Notes under the pieces: generated by a model
Told to the model about the DNA's origin: nothing
The model's database searches: none
The model's input: only the letters and a program-made list of their open reading frames with translations
Assembly: GCA_038324085.1 (NCBI GenBank)
Contig: JBBQHP010000023.1
Location: forward strand, 6,887 to 70,886
Direction of reading: 5' to 3'
From: Ga0077523 sp038324085
Lineage (GTDB): Bacteria; Pseudomonadota; Gammaproteobacteria; Burkholderiales; Ga0077523
Length of the DNA stretch: 64,000 bases
Shown: positions 8,765-18,890 of the stretch, one piece after another
How positions within the stretch are numbered: the first letter of the stretch is position 1
How the letters are laid out: every line of letters starts with the position of its first letter
Program-made: the position numbers and the translations under genes

Positions 8765-9856
8765 ATGACTGCTGACCGGATCCGCGTCGCCACCCGCAAA
8801 GGCCTGTTCACGCTCACGCACACGCGTGGGGCCTGGCGTATCGGCGCACCGGCCTTCCTCGGCGACCCCGTCTCGATGATGCTCGACGATCCGCGCGATG
8901 GTGCCTTGTATGCGGCGCTCAATCTGGGCCATTTCGGCGTGAAGTTGCGCCGCTCGCGCGATGACGGGAAATCCTGGGAAGAACTCGCCGGGCCTGCCTT
9001 TCCGCCGCAACCGGAAGGCGCCGAAGGCTCGCCTTGGAAGCTGGTACAGATCTGGTCCCTGGAAGCGGGAACCGGGACCGAGCCCGGCGTACTGTGGGCC
9101 GGGACGATTCCAGGCGGCCTGTTCCGCTCCGACGATCACGGCGACAGTTGGCGCCTGGTGCGTTCGCTGTGGGATCGGCCGGAGCGCCTGCAGTGGCTCG
9201 GCGGGGGCTACGATCACCCGGGCATCCATTCCATCGTGGTCGATCCACGCGACGGGCGGCGCGTGACCGTCGGCATCTCGTGCGGCGGAGTCTGGCACAC
9301 CGACGACGCCGGCGACAACTGGCGCAACGTCGCCCAGGGCATGCGCGCAGGCTACATGCCGCCCGACCAGCAGGGGAACGAGAACGTACAGGACCCGCAT
9401 CGGGTCGTGGCGAGTCGCGCCGGTCCCGACATCCTCTGGACGCAGCATCACAGCCGCATCTTCCGGCGCGGCGCAGACGCCGCGGGCTGGATCGAGCTGG
9501 ACACCGCACCGCTGTCGGGTTTCGGCTTCGCGGTGGCCGTGCATCCGGCCGATCCCGATACCGCGTGGTTCGTACCCGCCGAGAGCGATGCGAAGCGCGT
9601 GCCGGTCGATGCTCGCTGGGTCGTCAATCGAACACAGGACGGCGGCAGGAGCTTCGAGACGTTTTCCGCGGGTCTTCCGCAGGACGCCTGCTACGACCTG
9701 GTCTACCGCCACGGCCTGGATATCGACGCGCGCGGCCGATGGCTCGCGATGGGATCGACGTCCGGCAGCCTTTGGGTGTCCGGCGATCAGGGTGAATCCT
9801 GGTTTTGCGCGGCTGCCAACCTGCCGCCCATCTACGCGGTGAGGTTCGCAGGCTAG
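8765..9856 (+). CDS. Asp-box (BNR/sialidase-like) beta-propeller protein
   Basis: A 363-residue protein of the WD40/YVTN/BNR-like group. Five Asp-box turns are visible (SRDDGKSW, SDDHGDSW, TDDAGDNW, TQDGGRSF and SGDQGESW), each marking a propeller blade. There is no signal peptide, so a cytoplasmic place is likely. The ATG at 8765 is preferred because AGGAG at 8753-8757 is seven bases upstream, whereas it is only one base from the ATG at 8759. Sialidase catalytic residues (Arg triad, Tyr/Glu pair) were not recognised, so it is probably not a sialidase. It follows the GG-tailed carrier gene and likely shares its transcript. Confidence 0.8.
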   Translation: MTADRIRVATRKGLFTLTHTRGAWRIGAPAFLGDPVSMMLDDPRDGALYAALNLGHFGVKLRRSRDDGKSWEELAGPAFPPQPEGAEGSPWKLVQIWSLEAGTGTEPGVLWAGTIPGGLFRSDDHGDSWRLVRSLWDRPERLQWLGGGYDHPGIHSIVVDPRDGRRVTVGISCGGVWHTDDAGDNWRNVAQGMRAGYMPPDQQGNENVQDPHRVVASRAGPDILWTQHHSRIFRRGADAAGWIELDTAPLSGFGFAVAVHPADPDTAWFVPAESDAKRVPVDARWVVNRTQDGGRSFETFSAGLPQDACYDLVYRHGLDIDARGRWLAMGSTSGSLWVSGDQGESWFCAAANLPPIYAVRFAG

Positions 9857-9905
9857 GGCCTGTTAACCCTTAGAACGGACCTGCGTGCCAAGGGTTACCA
9901 GGCCC
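9856..9905. repeat. 16-bp near-perfect inverted repeat at gene end
   Basis: Arms at 9856-9871 and 9890-9905 are complementary at 15 of 16 positions around an 18-nt loop. The left arm begins on the last base of the propeller gene's TAG stop. It may act as a transcription end signal. The GGGCCTGTTAACCCTT arm also resembles a transposon-type terminal repeat, but no target-site duplication is visible. The rest of the gap to 9982 shows nothing else. Confidence 0.45.
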
Positions 9906-9982
9906 TGGACGCGTATCAAAGCTGCGCCAGACGCGGGCGGCACCGCGTACGCGGTGGGTCGATGGCGGCGGCGACGACGCGT

Positions 9983-12115
9983 TCAGTCATCACCGGTATC
10001 GATATCGCATTCGACCCGATTCCGCCCGAACGACTTGGCGCGATACATTGCACGGTCGGCCGCGAGCACCAGGTCGCGTCCGTTGCGATGGCCGGACAAC
10101 TGGGCAATCCCGGCACTGAACGTCACGCAGAAATTGCCCTGATCCGATTCGTGCACGACCTGGGCGAATTCCTCTCTCATGGCGTCGATCAGCACGAAGG
10201 CCGCGGTGGCATCGGTATTCGCAAGCACCACGGCGAATTCCTCGCCTCCGTAACGCCCGACGACATCGCTGATGCGCCGCAGGCGATGCATCAGGAAGCG
10301 GGCGAGCGACTTCAGTACGCGATCGCCGGTGGGATGGCCGTGGGTGTCGTTCACACGCTTGAAATGGTCGATGTCGATCATCGTGAGCGTCAGGGGCAGC
10401 TTGTAGCGCAGCGCCTTGGCGGTTTCCATGTCGATCTGCTGTTGCAGGCGCGAATGATTCAACAGTCCGGTCAGGCTGTCGTGCAGCATCAGCGCCCGCA
10501 GCTGGCGATAGCGCTGGATGCGGCTGGAGACCACGGAAACGAGTTGCCACGGGAAGATCGGCTTGGTGAGGAATTCATCGCCGCCGTGGCCCAGCGCTGC
10601 CAGTTGTCGGTCGAAATCCTGCTCGACCGACAGGAACACGATCGGAATGCTCATGAACGCTTCCATCTGGCGGATGACGCGGGCGACTTCGTCGCCGGAG
10701 CAACCGGGCAGGTTCATGTCCATCAGGATCAGGTCGGCGCCGAATTCGCCCAGGGCGTCGGGAAGTCGCTTCGGATCCGAAATCACGAGCGTCTCCATGC
10801 CCGCGGCCCGCAGCATCGCGGCGGTGTGCGCGGCTTGCACTTCCGAATCCTCCACGAGCACCACCCGATAGGGCAGTTCCGTGTGCACTTTCTCGAGTTC
10901 ATCGAGCGTATCGATCAATCCCGGGAGCTTTACCGGCTCGCGGAAGAAACTCCGGGCGCCGAGCCGGACCGCCTGCAGTCGGTTCGCGAAACCGTCGTGC
11001 GCAGAAACGAACAGGAGCGGAATCGAGGCGGCAGCGCCGTTCGAGATGGCCTGCGCCCACGCTTCGCCGGTGCCGGCGATGTCTTCCAGACGGACGACGA
11101 TCGCCAGCGGCGACCGGTCCCGGGTCGCCTCGACGACGTCGGCGCTGCTGTCGAAGCGATGAACGTCGTACCCGAGTTCGGAAAGGTCGGCGGCGAGACG
11201 CCGGAACGGACCTTCGGCACGGCCGATCAGGTACAGGGCCCTCGATCGCGACGACTCACGGGCGGGCGCCGTGGGCGAGGGCACCTGCGGCGTGAACGCC
11301 GCGACTGCGGACGGCGCCCTGCCACGGCCCGGCTCAGGAGCTGCGCCCGCCTCAATCTTCGCCAGCGCGAAGCGCAGCGGCTCGAAGCTTCGTCTCAGCG
11401 CAACGATATCGACGTCCTTGCGAAGGTCCGATTCCGCCATCGCCTCACGCACCTTCATCTCGACGGCTTGCGCCGTCGCACCGACCTCGGCGAACCCCAG
11501 CGTGAGCGCTGATCCGCGCATGGAGTGCACCAGCCGGCGCAGCGTGACCAGACGTTCGGCACGATCGCCCGGTTCGTCGAAAGCAGCCAGGGCCTGCGCC
11601 ATCTCCGCGAGCTTGGCGGGACCGTCGGCCGCAAACTCGGCCGCGATCTGCCGCAGCGTCTCCTCCAGAACCTGTTGCGCCTCGGCGTCGTCCTTGATGG
11701 CAGGCGCCTCGGGCTTCCTCGCCGGCAGCGCTTGTGCGTCCCAGATGGGACGCAACGTATCCGCCAGGGTCATCGGATCGAAGGGCTTGGCGATGACCTC
11801 GAGGGCGCCGGCCAGCTTCAGCGCCGCGACCTCTTCCTGCCGGGCCTTTGCGGTCATGAACACCGCCGGCACACCGGCACCCGAGGGCATCGCCCGCATC
11901 CGCTCGAGCGTCTCTCAGCCATCCAGTTCGGGCATCATCACATCGAGCAGGATCATGTCCGGCTTGAAAACCGGCAATGCCAGCAGGGCTTCCGCGTCGC
12001 TCGCGCAGGTGCGCACCGTGAACTTGCCGAGCGTTTCCAGCGCGAAAGTCGCGACGCTCCGGATATCCGGAGCGTCTTCGACGTAGAGAATGCGGTTGAG
12101 CGTTGCGGCGGTCAT
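9983..12115 (-). pseudogene. REC-Hpt-REC-REC-GGDEF response regulator with in-frame TGA
   Basis: This is one reading frame of 711 codons broken by a single TGA at codon 67 (11915-11917). Before it lies the first half of a receiver with phospho-acceptor Asp58 in LLDVMMPELDG; after it the same frame resumes the receiver (VFMTAKA, VIAKPFDP), followed by an Hpt domain (HSMRG, His near residue 196), a degenerate receiver at about 270-385, a third receiver with MDMNLPG at about 390-510, and a GGDEF domain with intact GGEEF. A CGA-to-TGA change would explain the stop. It may be a real nonsense mutation, a read error, or read-through; the fragment from 11899 has no clear ribosome site. It lies 23 nt after the large kinase gene, its likely partner. 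Confidence 0.75.
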
Positions 12116-12138
12116 TGACGGGCGCTTTCGGGTCGGCC

Positions 12139-15100
12139 TCAGGCGGCCTCCACCGCCGCCGATTCCGTGAGCGCAGGTGCGATGCGAAGCGTGAAGTGGA
12201 ACGTGGTTCCTGCGCCCGCCGCAGTCTCGAAGCCGACCTGGCCGCCGTGATTCTCGACCAGGGCCTTGACGATGCTCAGGCCCAGACCCGTGCCGCCCTT
12301 GCCCCGACTGTCGCTCGAATCCGCCTGGTTGAACTTGCCGAAGATCGAGTCGCGGAAACTCTCGGGGATACCGGGTCCATGGTCGCGCACCGAGATCCTG
12401 ACCATGTCGTCGCCGAGCACCGCAGCGACTTCGACCACCGCGTCCCGCGGGGAATACTTGGCGGCATTCGAGAGCAGGTTGGCCATGATCTGGATGAAAT
12501 GATCGGCGTCCGCCAGCACCCGGACCTCGGGTATCGTGCCGGCGATCTCGAAGCGCACTCCCAGTTGCTCGCCGTAGCCGCGATTCATCTCGATGGATCG
12601 GGCAAGCACAGGTTCAAGCTCGTGCGCCTTCAGGTCGAAACGCATCCGTCCCGATTCGATCTTCTCGATGTCGAGAATGTCGTTGATGAGGCGCATCAGC
12701 CGCTCGCTGTTGTCATGGGCGATCTGCACCAGCTTGGAGGCCTGCTCCGGAATCGTGCCTGCCGCGCCGCCGGCGATCAGACCCAGCGATCCGCGGATCG
12801 ACGTGAGCGGCGTGCGCAATTCGTGGCTCACGGTGGACACGAACTCGTTCTTCATCCGATCGATCCGCTTGCGCTCGGTCGCATCGCGGATGACGGAAAT
12901 GAGGATGCCATCCTCGCCGGTGCGCTCGACGAGCTGCATCGCCGCGTTCGCAGGGAAGGTTGATCCGTCCGCGCGACGCAGGGTGAGCTCGAACTCGCGA
13001 TAGCGCAGCTCGCCGCGCATGAACTCGTCCATCCCTTGTCGATACTCGATCTCTTCTATGTCGTCGCGCAGGTCCCAGGGATGCAGCTGCAGCAGCCTGG
13101 GGCGATCGTAGCCCAGCGCATCCACCGCACCCTGGTTGGCATAGACCATCGTGAGGGAGTGCGGGTCGATCATGAAAATGATGTCGCGGGTGTTGTCGAG
13201 CACATGCTTGAAGCGATCGAGCACCGCTGCGACGCGCACCCGCTCGTCCGCGTCACGCGCGACACCGATGACCTGGGCGGTGAGCTTGCTGTCGGCTTCG
13301 CGCACGGCGCGAAAGGACGCTTCGATCCAGCGCCAGTCGCCGCCGGGGCGACGCATCCGGAACGTAGCGATCCGGCCGGCGCCGCCCGTGACGACCACTT
13401 CGCGGAAATCGCCGCGGACACCGGGTGCATCGTCGGGGTGTATCAGATGATCCACCTTGCGCCCCACCAGGTCCTTGGGCTGGAGACCCAACAGGTTCGT
13501 GCTCGCCGGCGATGCGTACTCGACCAGGCCGCCGGGGGACAGCTGGAAGATCAGGTCGTTCGAGTTCTCGGCGAGCAGGCGCAACTGCGCTTCGTTCTCC
13601 TGCAGGGCTGCCTGGACCTGCTTGAGGCCGGTGATGTCGACGCTCATGCCCACCAGGTACGCCTGGTCCGCGATATCGACTCGACGCTTCGTCTTGAGGA
13701 GCCAGCGCCGGTCGGACCGGGAGCGCATGAAGTTTTCTTCTTCCACGACGAGCGTCTGCTTCGATTTCATCACCGCATCGTCCTCGGCCCAGACGCGCTG
13801 CGCGAGTTCCGGCGCGACGACGTCGGGATCGCTCCGGCCCAGCAGCACCGCGCGATCGGCTTCCATCAACTCGCAGAACGCCGCGTTGACCAGGACCCAT
13901 CGATGCTGCGCGTCCTTGACGAACACCGGCTGGGGAAAGGCATCCATCACCTCCGCCAGGAATGCCTGGTTGCGCTGCAGCGCCAGCTCGGCCTCCTTGC
14001 GCGCCGTGATGTCGCGCCCGACCCCGCGATAGCCCTGGAACACGCCGGCTTCGTCGAAAACCGGGGTGCCGGACACGCTCTCGTGCCGGGTCCCCGCGCT
14101 GGTCGTGAGGGACAGCTCCAGATCGTGGAACGGCAAGTGGGCTTCGAGCGTGCGCCGATGATCGCGCCAGCGGTCCGGGGTCATTCCGTCGTAGCCGGCC
14201 TCCCAGCGCGTCATGCCCAGGAACGCCGAAGGCGAATCACCCCACGCATGGCCAACGCTTTCCGACTGGAAGGTAAAGCGGAAGCTCTCGTCCTGCTCCC
14301 AGATCCAGTCGGAAGAAAGTTCGTTCAGGCTGCGCAGGCGCGCCTGGCTGCTGCGCAGGGCCGTCTCGGTCCGCTTCAAGTGCGTGACGTCCGTCGCTAT
14401 GCCCACGATATAGCGCGATCCATCGTTCGCGACGATGCCCTTCTGGCTCTTCAGCACCCAGACCCCCGCGCTGCCTCGCGTCTGGTGGTACTGCTCGGTC
14501 GTCAGTGGCACATCGCTCTTCATGGCGGCATCGTCCTCTTCCCAGTTCCTCCTGGCGATGTCCGAAGGGAGAAAATCCAGGTCGCTGCGATCGAGCAATT
14601 GCTTCCGATCGGCCCCCATGTCCTGGCAGAAGCGGTCGTTGAACAGCACGAAGCGATGCTCTGCGTCCTTCACGAAGGCCGACTGCGGGATGGCTTCGAT
14701 GACCTCCTGCAGGAACTGTCGATTCCGTTCCAGTTCGAGCTCCGCCTGCCTGCGCTCGGTGAGGTCGAGCAACGTGAGAATGACGCCCTGCCTGCCGTCC
14801 GGCAGGTTCACGCGACACTTGTGTTTCATGACCCACCGCTCACTGCCGTCCGCCCGGGTGAAGGCTTGCTCCGCTATCAACGGCTGCCCGGTACGCAACA
14901 CCGTATCGTCCTCTTCGTCGTTGTGTCGGGCCCGCTCCGACGAGTGGAAATCCGCGTCCGTCCGGCCCACGACGTCGTCTGCGCGATGCCCCAGCAGGTC
15001 GGTCAGCGCCTTGTTCACCAGGACGAACCGATGCGCGTCGTCCTTGACGATCAGCGGCAACGGGACCGAGTCGATCAGTTCGGCCAGCAGTTTGCGATTG

Positions 15101-17637
15101 GCCGCCAGTTCGTTCGCCGCCTCCTTGCGCTCCGTGATGTCCTGGAGCGTCCCGTGCAGCTTCACGACCTTGCCGCCTTCCTGCAATGCGGCGCCCCGCG
15201 CCCGGACCCACAGGCGATTGCCCTTGGCCGTGACGAACGGAAGCTCCAGATCGTAGGGTGTGCAATGCTCGATCGCTGCGCTGATGGCCGCCTCGAGTGT
15301 CGGCCGGCCTTCGGGTGCGAAGAAAGCGACCGCCGCGGCCAGATCCGGCCGGGTGCCCGGCTCGACCTCATGGATGAGGTAGGTGCCTTCGGACCAGGCC
15401 GGGACCATTGTCTCGAGATCGAGTTCCCAGCCACCGACGCGGACGGAGCGTTCGGTCTGGCGCAGCAGTTCGGTGCTGAGACGCGACTGTTCCTCTGCGC
15501 GGCGTCGGGCGGAGATGTCGCGCACGGCCCCCGTGAATCGGGTGGGTTGCCCGGCAGCGTTCCACGTTGCCTGCCCGCGCGCGTGACACCACAGATAGTC
15601 GCCGGCCCGCGTGCGCAGCCGATAGTCCACCTCGTAAGGTTGGCGCGCGTCGAAATGGGCCTGCAGCGCGGCGAACGTGCGCCCGCGATCATCCGGATGC
15701 AGGTGGCCCTCGAAGAACTTGCGGTCGTACGGTACCTCTGCCGGTTCGTACCCGAGCATCTCGGCGTAGCGCGGCGAGTAGTAGCTCACGCCGGTCTCGA
15801 AGTTCCAGTCCCAGATGCCATCGAGTGTGCCGCTCGCGACGAGCCGGAAGCGCTCTTCGCTGTCGCGCAACGCGGCTTCCGACCGTACCCGGTCGGAAAT
15901 GTCCACCGAGTAGACGCAGATCCCCGCGATCCGACCGGCGTCCACATTCGGGACCAGCGTGACAAGGATGTCCCGCCCCTGTCCCTGGTGCTGCAGGCGG
16001 CGTTCGTAAGTGTCGCCACGACCGGCCAGGGCAGCCGCGTAGTGATGTGCGACCACGACATAGTCGTCCACGCCGATGACTTCCTCGATAGTGCGCCCGA
16101 GCAGCGCCTGAACGCTCACGCCATACCAGTCCTCATAGGTCGTATTGCAGAACTGAAAACGCAGGTCGACGTCGAGATACCCGATGCACGCCGTGCTCGT
16201 GCCGGTGACGATTCCCAGGAGCGCCTCCGTACGTTCCCGGGCCAATTCAGCCGTGCGGCGAGCGGTGATGTCGCTGGCACCCACGAAGATGCCCTCTACC
16301 TGCCCGTCGGGGGCCACGGCGGGAACCAGTTCGACGAACACGTCCCTCGGCACCGGACCGTCGATCCGCCGCTCATAGGTCGTGCGATGGCCGGCCAGCG
16401 CCTCCCGAAAGTACTTCTCGAAGAGCGCGAAGGCGTCCCGGCCCAGATTGCTTTCGATGCTCTGGCCGATGAGGGCAGCGGGATCGATGCCGAACCAGGT
16501 CCGATAGGTCTCGTTGCAGAACTGGTAGCGCAGTTCCGGATCGATGTAGCCGATCAGCGCCGGAGAGTTGCTGAGGATGAAGTCGGTGCGCGCCTTGCTC
16601 GCGGAGAGTTCCGCAGTGCGCGCCGCCACCGCTTCCTCCAGACTTCGATTGGCGACCCGGAGACTTTCCTGGAGATCGCACTGGGCACGCTCCGCCGCGC
16701 GCCGTTTCCCATCCGCGCGCGCGAGCAGATGGCCGGTCGCAAGGATGATCGCCGTGAGCAATACCAGTTGCGACAGGGCGAACAGTGCGGTCCCGAACTG
16801 CGTGCCGTACCAGCCACGATTCTCCCCGGCGAGCCGAAGCCACGCGATCAGGGGCGTCGCAATCCAGACGGTTGCCAGCAACAGCCGCACGACGAGCGCC
16901 GTGGTTCCAGGTCCGGTGAAGGTCGCGACCAGCCCTTCGCGCGAGCGCAGGAACAGGACTCCGGCCGCGGTGACGAACAGGGCTGATGCCGCCTCGATCG
17001 ACATCGTGGTGTGGGACGTGAAACCACCGAATTCGGCGACATCGCAAAGATAGGCGAGCAGCGAGATCACCGACACGGCCAACGCACAGAGGGCCAGAGA
17101 CTGCGAGGCGATCGCGGCCGACCGGCGCCCGGATATGCCGAGCAGCGAGGCCGCCGCGAGGCTCAGGAGCGTCATCGCGGTCTGGGGCGTCATGCGGCCC
17201 GAATGCGCCATGGCTGACTTCGAGCCGCCAGCGATCAACGAGTCGATACCCAGGTCGATGCCAGAAAGATATTCCAGCATCGTGCCCAGGGGCAACAACA
17301 TCGCCAGACCCAGCAGGACGCGGACCGTCTGGCGAACCCGGGCGGTGTGCCGTCGTGCGCCCAGCAACAGCAGGGTTGCACCGAGCAGCGCCAGCCCGAC
17401 TGCGACGTTCGGCTTGATCGCGGTCCATTCCCGCGCGATCGATTGCAGCACGTCGGGATAGAGGAACCAGGCCGCCAGCGCCAGTACCCCGAACGCGAAG
17501 GACAGGGCGCCCGCTACGCGAACGATCCCTCGCCCCGGCTGACGGGAGTCGACCGGAGTGGGTGGCTGGATCTCGACAGGTGGCGCGGCGTGCATGACGA
17601 TGGATGATGGGAGTGGCAAAGACGGGGCATTGCCCAT
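12139..17637 (-). CDS. membrane histidine kinase with ten PAS domains
   Basis: An 1832-residue sensor kinase. An N-terminal block of about seven or eight membrane helices (residues 25-300) is followed by a short coiled coil and ten PAS/PAC modules starting near residues 349, 472, 594, 725, 847, 970, 1097, 1224, 1349 and 1472. HisKA follows with phospho-acceptor His1605 in VSHELRTPL, then a HATPase domain with NLLSNAAKYS, DHGPGIP and GTGLGLSIVKAL. It has no receiver of its own; the multi-receiver GGDEF regulator 23 nt downstream is the probable partner. PAS modules 5, 6 and 8 share a VKDAxHRxVLxN pattern and look like internal duplications. ATG at 17637 gives the full membrane region; a second ATG lies 14 codons in. 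Confidence 0.93.
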   Translation of the reverse strand: MGNAPSLPLPSSIVMHAAPPVEIQPPTPVDSRQPGRGIVRVAGALSFAFGVLALAAWFLYPDVLQSIAREWTAIKPNVAVGLALLGATLLLLGARRHTARVRQTVRVLLGLAMLLPLGTMLEYLSGIDLGIDSLIAGGSKSAMAHSGRMTPQTAMTLLSLAAASLLGISGRRSAAIASQSLALCALAVSVISLLAYLCDVAEFGGFTSHTTMSIEAASALFVTAAGVLFLRSREGLVATFTGPGTTALVVRLLLATVWIATPLIAWLRLAGENRGWYGTQFGTALFALSQLVLLTAIILATGHLLARADGKRRAAERAQCDLQESLRVANRSLEEAVAARTAELSASKARTDFILSNSPALIGYIDPELRYQFCNETYRTWFGIDPAALIGQSIESNLGRDAFALFEKYFREALAGHRTTYERRIDGPVPRDVFVELVPAVAPDGQVEGIFVGASDITARRTAELARERTEALLGIVTGTSTACIGYLDVDLRFQFCNTTYEDWYGVSVQALLGRTIEEVIGVDDYVVVAHHYAAALAGRGDTYERRLQHQGQGRDILVTLVPNVDAGRIAGICVYSVDISDRVRSEAALRDSEERFRLVASGTLDGIWDWNFETGVSYYSPRYAEMLGYEPAEVPYDRKFFEGHLHPDDRGRTFAALQAHFDARQPYEVDYRLRTRAGDYLWCHARGQATWNAAGQPTRFTGAVRDISARRRAEEQSRLSTELLRQTERSVRVGGWELDLETMVPAWSEGTYLIHEVEPGTRPDLAAAVAFFAPEGRPTLEAAISAAIEHCTPYDLELPFVTAKGNRLWVRARGAALQEGGKVVKLHGTLQDITERKEAANELAANRKLLAELIDSVPLPLIVKDDAHRFVLVNKALTDLLGHRADDVVGRTDADFHSSERARHNDEEDDTVLRTGQPLIAEQAFTRADGSERWVMKHKCRVNLPDGRQGVILTLLDLTERRQAELELERNRQFLQEVIEAIPQSAFVKDAEHRFVLFNDRFCQDMGADRKQLLDRSDLDFLPSDIARRNWEEDDAAMKSDVPLTTEQYHQTRGSAGVWVLKSQKGIVANDGSRYIVGIATDVTHLKRTETALRSSQARLRSLNELSSDWIWEQDESFRFTFQSESVGHAWGDSPSAFLGMTRWEAGYDGMTPDRWRDHRRTLEAHLPFHDLELSLTTSAGTRHESVSGTPVFDEAGVFQGYRGVGRDITARKEAELALQRNQAFLAEVMDAFPQPVFVKDAQHRWVLVNAAFCELMEADRAVLLGRSDPDVVAPELAQRVWAEDDAVMKSKQTLVVEEENFMRSRSDRRWLLKTKRRVDIADQAYLVGMSVDITGLKQVQAALQENEAQLRLLAENSNDLIFQLSPGGLVEYASPASTNLLGLQPKDLVGRKVDHLIHPDDAPGVRGDFREVVVTGGAGRIATFRMRRPGGDWRWIEASFRAVREADSKLTAQVIGVARDADERVRVAAVLDRFKHVLDNTRDIIFMIDPHSLTMVYANQGAVDALGYDRPRLLQLHPWDLRDDIEEIEYRQGMDEFMRGELRYREFELTLRRADGSTFPANAAMQLVERTGEDGILISVIRDATERKRIDRMKNEFVSTVSHELRTPLTSIRGSLGLIAGGAAGTIPEQASKLVQIAHDNSERLMRLINDILDIEKIESGRMRFDLKAHELEPVLARSIEMNRGYGEQLGVRFEIAGTIPEVRVLADADHFIQIMANLLSNAAKYSPRDAVVEVAAVLGDDMVRISVRDHGPGIPESFRDSIFGKFNQADSSDSRGKGGTGLGLSIVKALVENHGGQVGFETAAGAGTTFHFTLRIAPALTESAAVEAA

Positions 17638-17934
17638 TGCTCACTAACGGTTGCCGAGGCACGTTCCTGAAGGTCTTGATGGACCGACTTGACGTACGAC
17701 CAGCCCTGCCGGGTGGGCAACTTTTCCCAGCATGGAGCGGATCTCCGCGCGGGAAGGCGTCATCGCGGATGGCTGCCGAAATCGTGGATTCAGAGCCCCG
17801 GCTGCCCGTTCCTGGCGGGCTTTCGACGCGCCCAGGCGACTATCGCGGCGCGGGTCGATCGCGGGACCATCGTCAAATCGCCACTTGCTTCGCGCTTCGA
17901 ACCCCGGCTACCAGCAGCCGCGCCGCGAACCCGA
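17638..17934. other. intergenic gap, nothing recognised
   Basis: About 300 bases between the kinase start and the end of the glycosyltransferase gene, both on the minus strand. It should hold the kinase promoter, but I could not identify a convincing -35/-10 pair. No hairpin terminator, repeat or plausible small gene was seen. Confidence 0.5.
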
Positions 17935-18702
17935 TCAAGGCTGGCGGCCGGCCCGAATTCTTCGCAGTACCAGCCTCGGCAACCGGAGCAGGAAGCCGAC
18001 CAGCAACCGCGAATGCATCCATGCGAGCAATGCGTTGTCGCGCACGTAATGGAAATGCGAGACGCCGCCCTCGTCCCGGGCCAGGTACTTCACCGGCGCA
18101 TCGATGTTGATGACCGGCAGGCCACGCCAGACGAGGCGAACGGCGGCTTCCACGTCGAAATCGAAGCGCCGCATCCAGGGCGACCGCTGCATGACCAGGA
18201 CCAGCGGACCGACCGGGTAGACCCGGAATCCGTAGAGCGAATCATCGATGCCCATCCAGAGGGTCTCGAGATTCGCCCACCAGTTCGAGATGCGACGACC
18301 GCGTACGCGCAGCAACGGGGCGCTGGCGTCGAAGACCGGTCGACCCAGGACCAGTGCGTCCGGCGCATTCAGGGATGCCGCCATGAAAGCCTGGATGCGT
18401 GCGGCGGGATGCTGCCCGTCGGCGTCCATCGTGAGCGCGTGGGTGAATCCCTGCCGTTGCGCTTCCTGCAACCCATGGAGCACGGCGGCACCCTTGCCAC
18501 GATTCTCCGGCAGGACGAAAACGCGCAAGCCGGCTTCGGATCGACCGAGTTCCGTGAGCAGCGCGCCCGATCCATCCGTGCTGCCGTCGATCACTACCCA
18601 GACCGGACACCAGCAGGCGAGCGCCTCGCGGACGGTTCGAACCACCATCGGACCGGTGTCGTAGCTCGGAATCAGCACGAGATGGGTGCGGGACGGAGTC
18701 AA
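17935..18702 (-). CDS. family 2 glycosyltransferase
   Basis: A 255-residue GT-A-fold glycosyltransferase. It has the nucleotide-binding start VLIPSYDTG, the VVIDGSTDGS turn, PENRGKGAAVLHG, and the metal-binding DADGQHP motif, which is typical of dolichol-phosphate-mannose-synthase-like and aryl-polyene-cluster enzymes. The C-terminus is basic and amphipathic (RLPRLVLRRIRAG) and may attach to the membrane. The start is a TTG, as no ATG or GTG is available near the motif. It lies 188 nt after the diguanylate cyclase gene. A role in sugar addition to a lipid is likely; a functional link to the lipid cluster at the left edge is only possible. Confidence 0.85.
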   Translation of the reverse strand: MTPSRTHLVLIPSYDTGPMVVRTVREALACWCPVWVVIDGSTDGSGALLTELGRSEAGLRVFVLPENRGKGAAVLHGLQEAQRQGFTHALTMDADGQHPAARIQAFMAASLNAPDALVLGRPVFDASAPLLRVRGRRISNWWANLETLWMGIDDSLYGFRVYPVGPLVLVMQRSPWMRRFDFDVEAAVRLVWRGLPVINIDAPVKYLARDEGGVSHFHYVRDNALLAWMHSRLLVGFLLRLPRLVLRRIRAGRQP

Positions 18703-18890
18703 CGCGAAATCACCCGGGTACGGTCAGGCGGGAAAACAGAGTGTCCCGGGAACAGTGGTCGAGGCCGGGCCGATGGTCCCGACAGACGCCGATGCATTTG
18801 CTCCGCCCGCTCAGGTCCGGTCGGCCGTGGTTTGCATACGCTCACTCTGCTGCGGCAGGTGCATCCGACTGATCCATGCCGACGACTTGG

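Noticed and set aside
8765..9856. True sialidase activity of the Asp-box protein
   Set aside because: Only the structural Asp boxes are visible; the arginine triad and catalytic Tyr/Glu were not recognised.
9856..9905. Miniature mobile element (MITE)
   Set aside because: No target-site duplication and no second copy in this window; it may simply be a terminator.
11915..11917. Selenocysteine insertion at the TGA
   Set aside because: The expected residue after LDG in receivers is not a redox cysteine, and no SECIS-like stem is obvious just downstream; a CGA-to-TGA change is simpler.
13036..16986. A 1316-residue frame on the plus strand opposite the ten-PAS kinase
   Set aside because: It mirrors the codon structure of the kinase gene, has no domains, and is the usual antisense open frame of GC-rich DNA.
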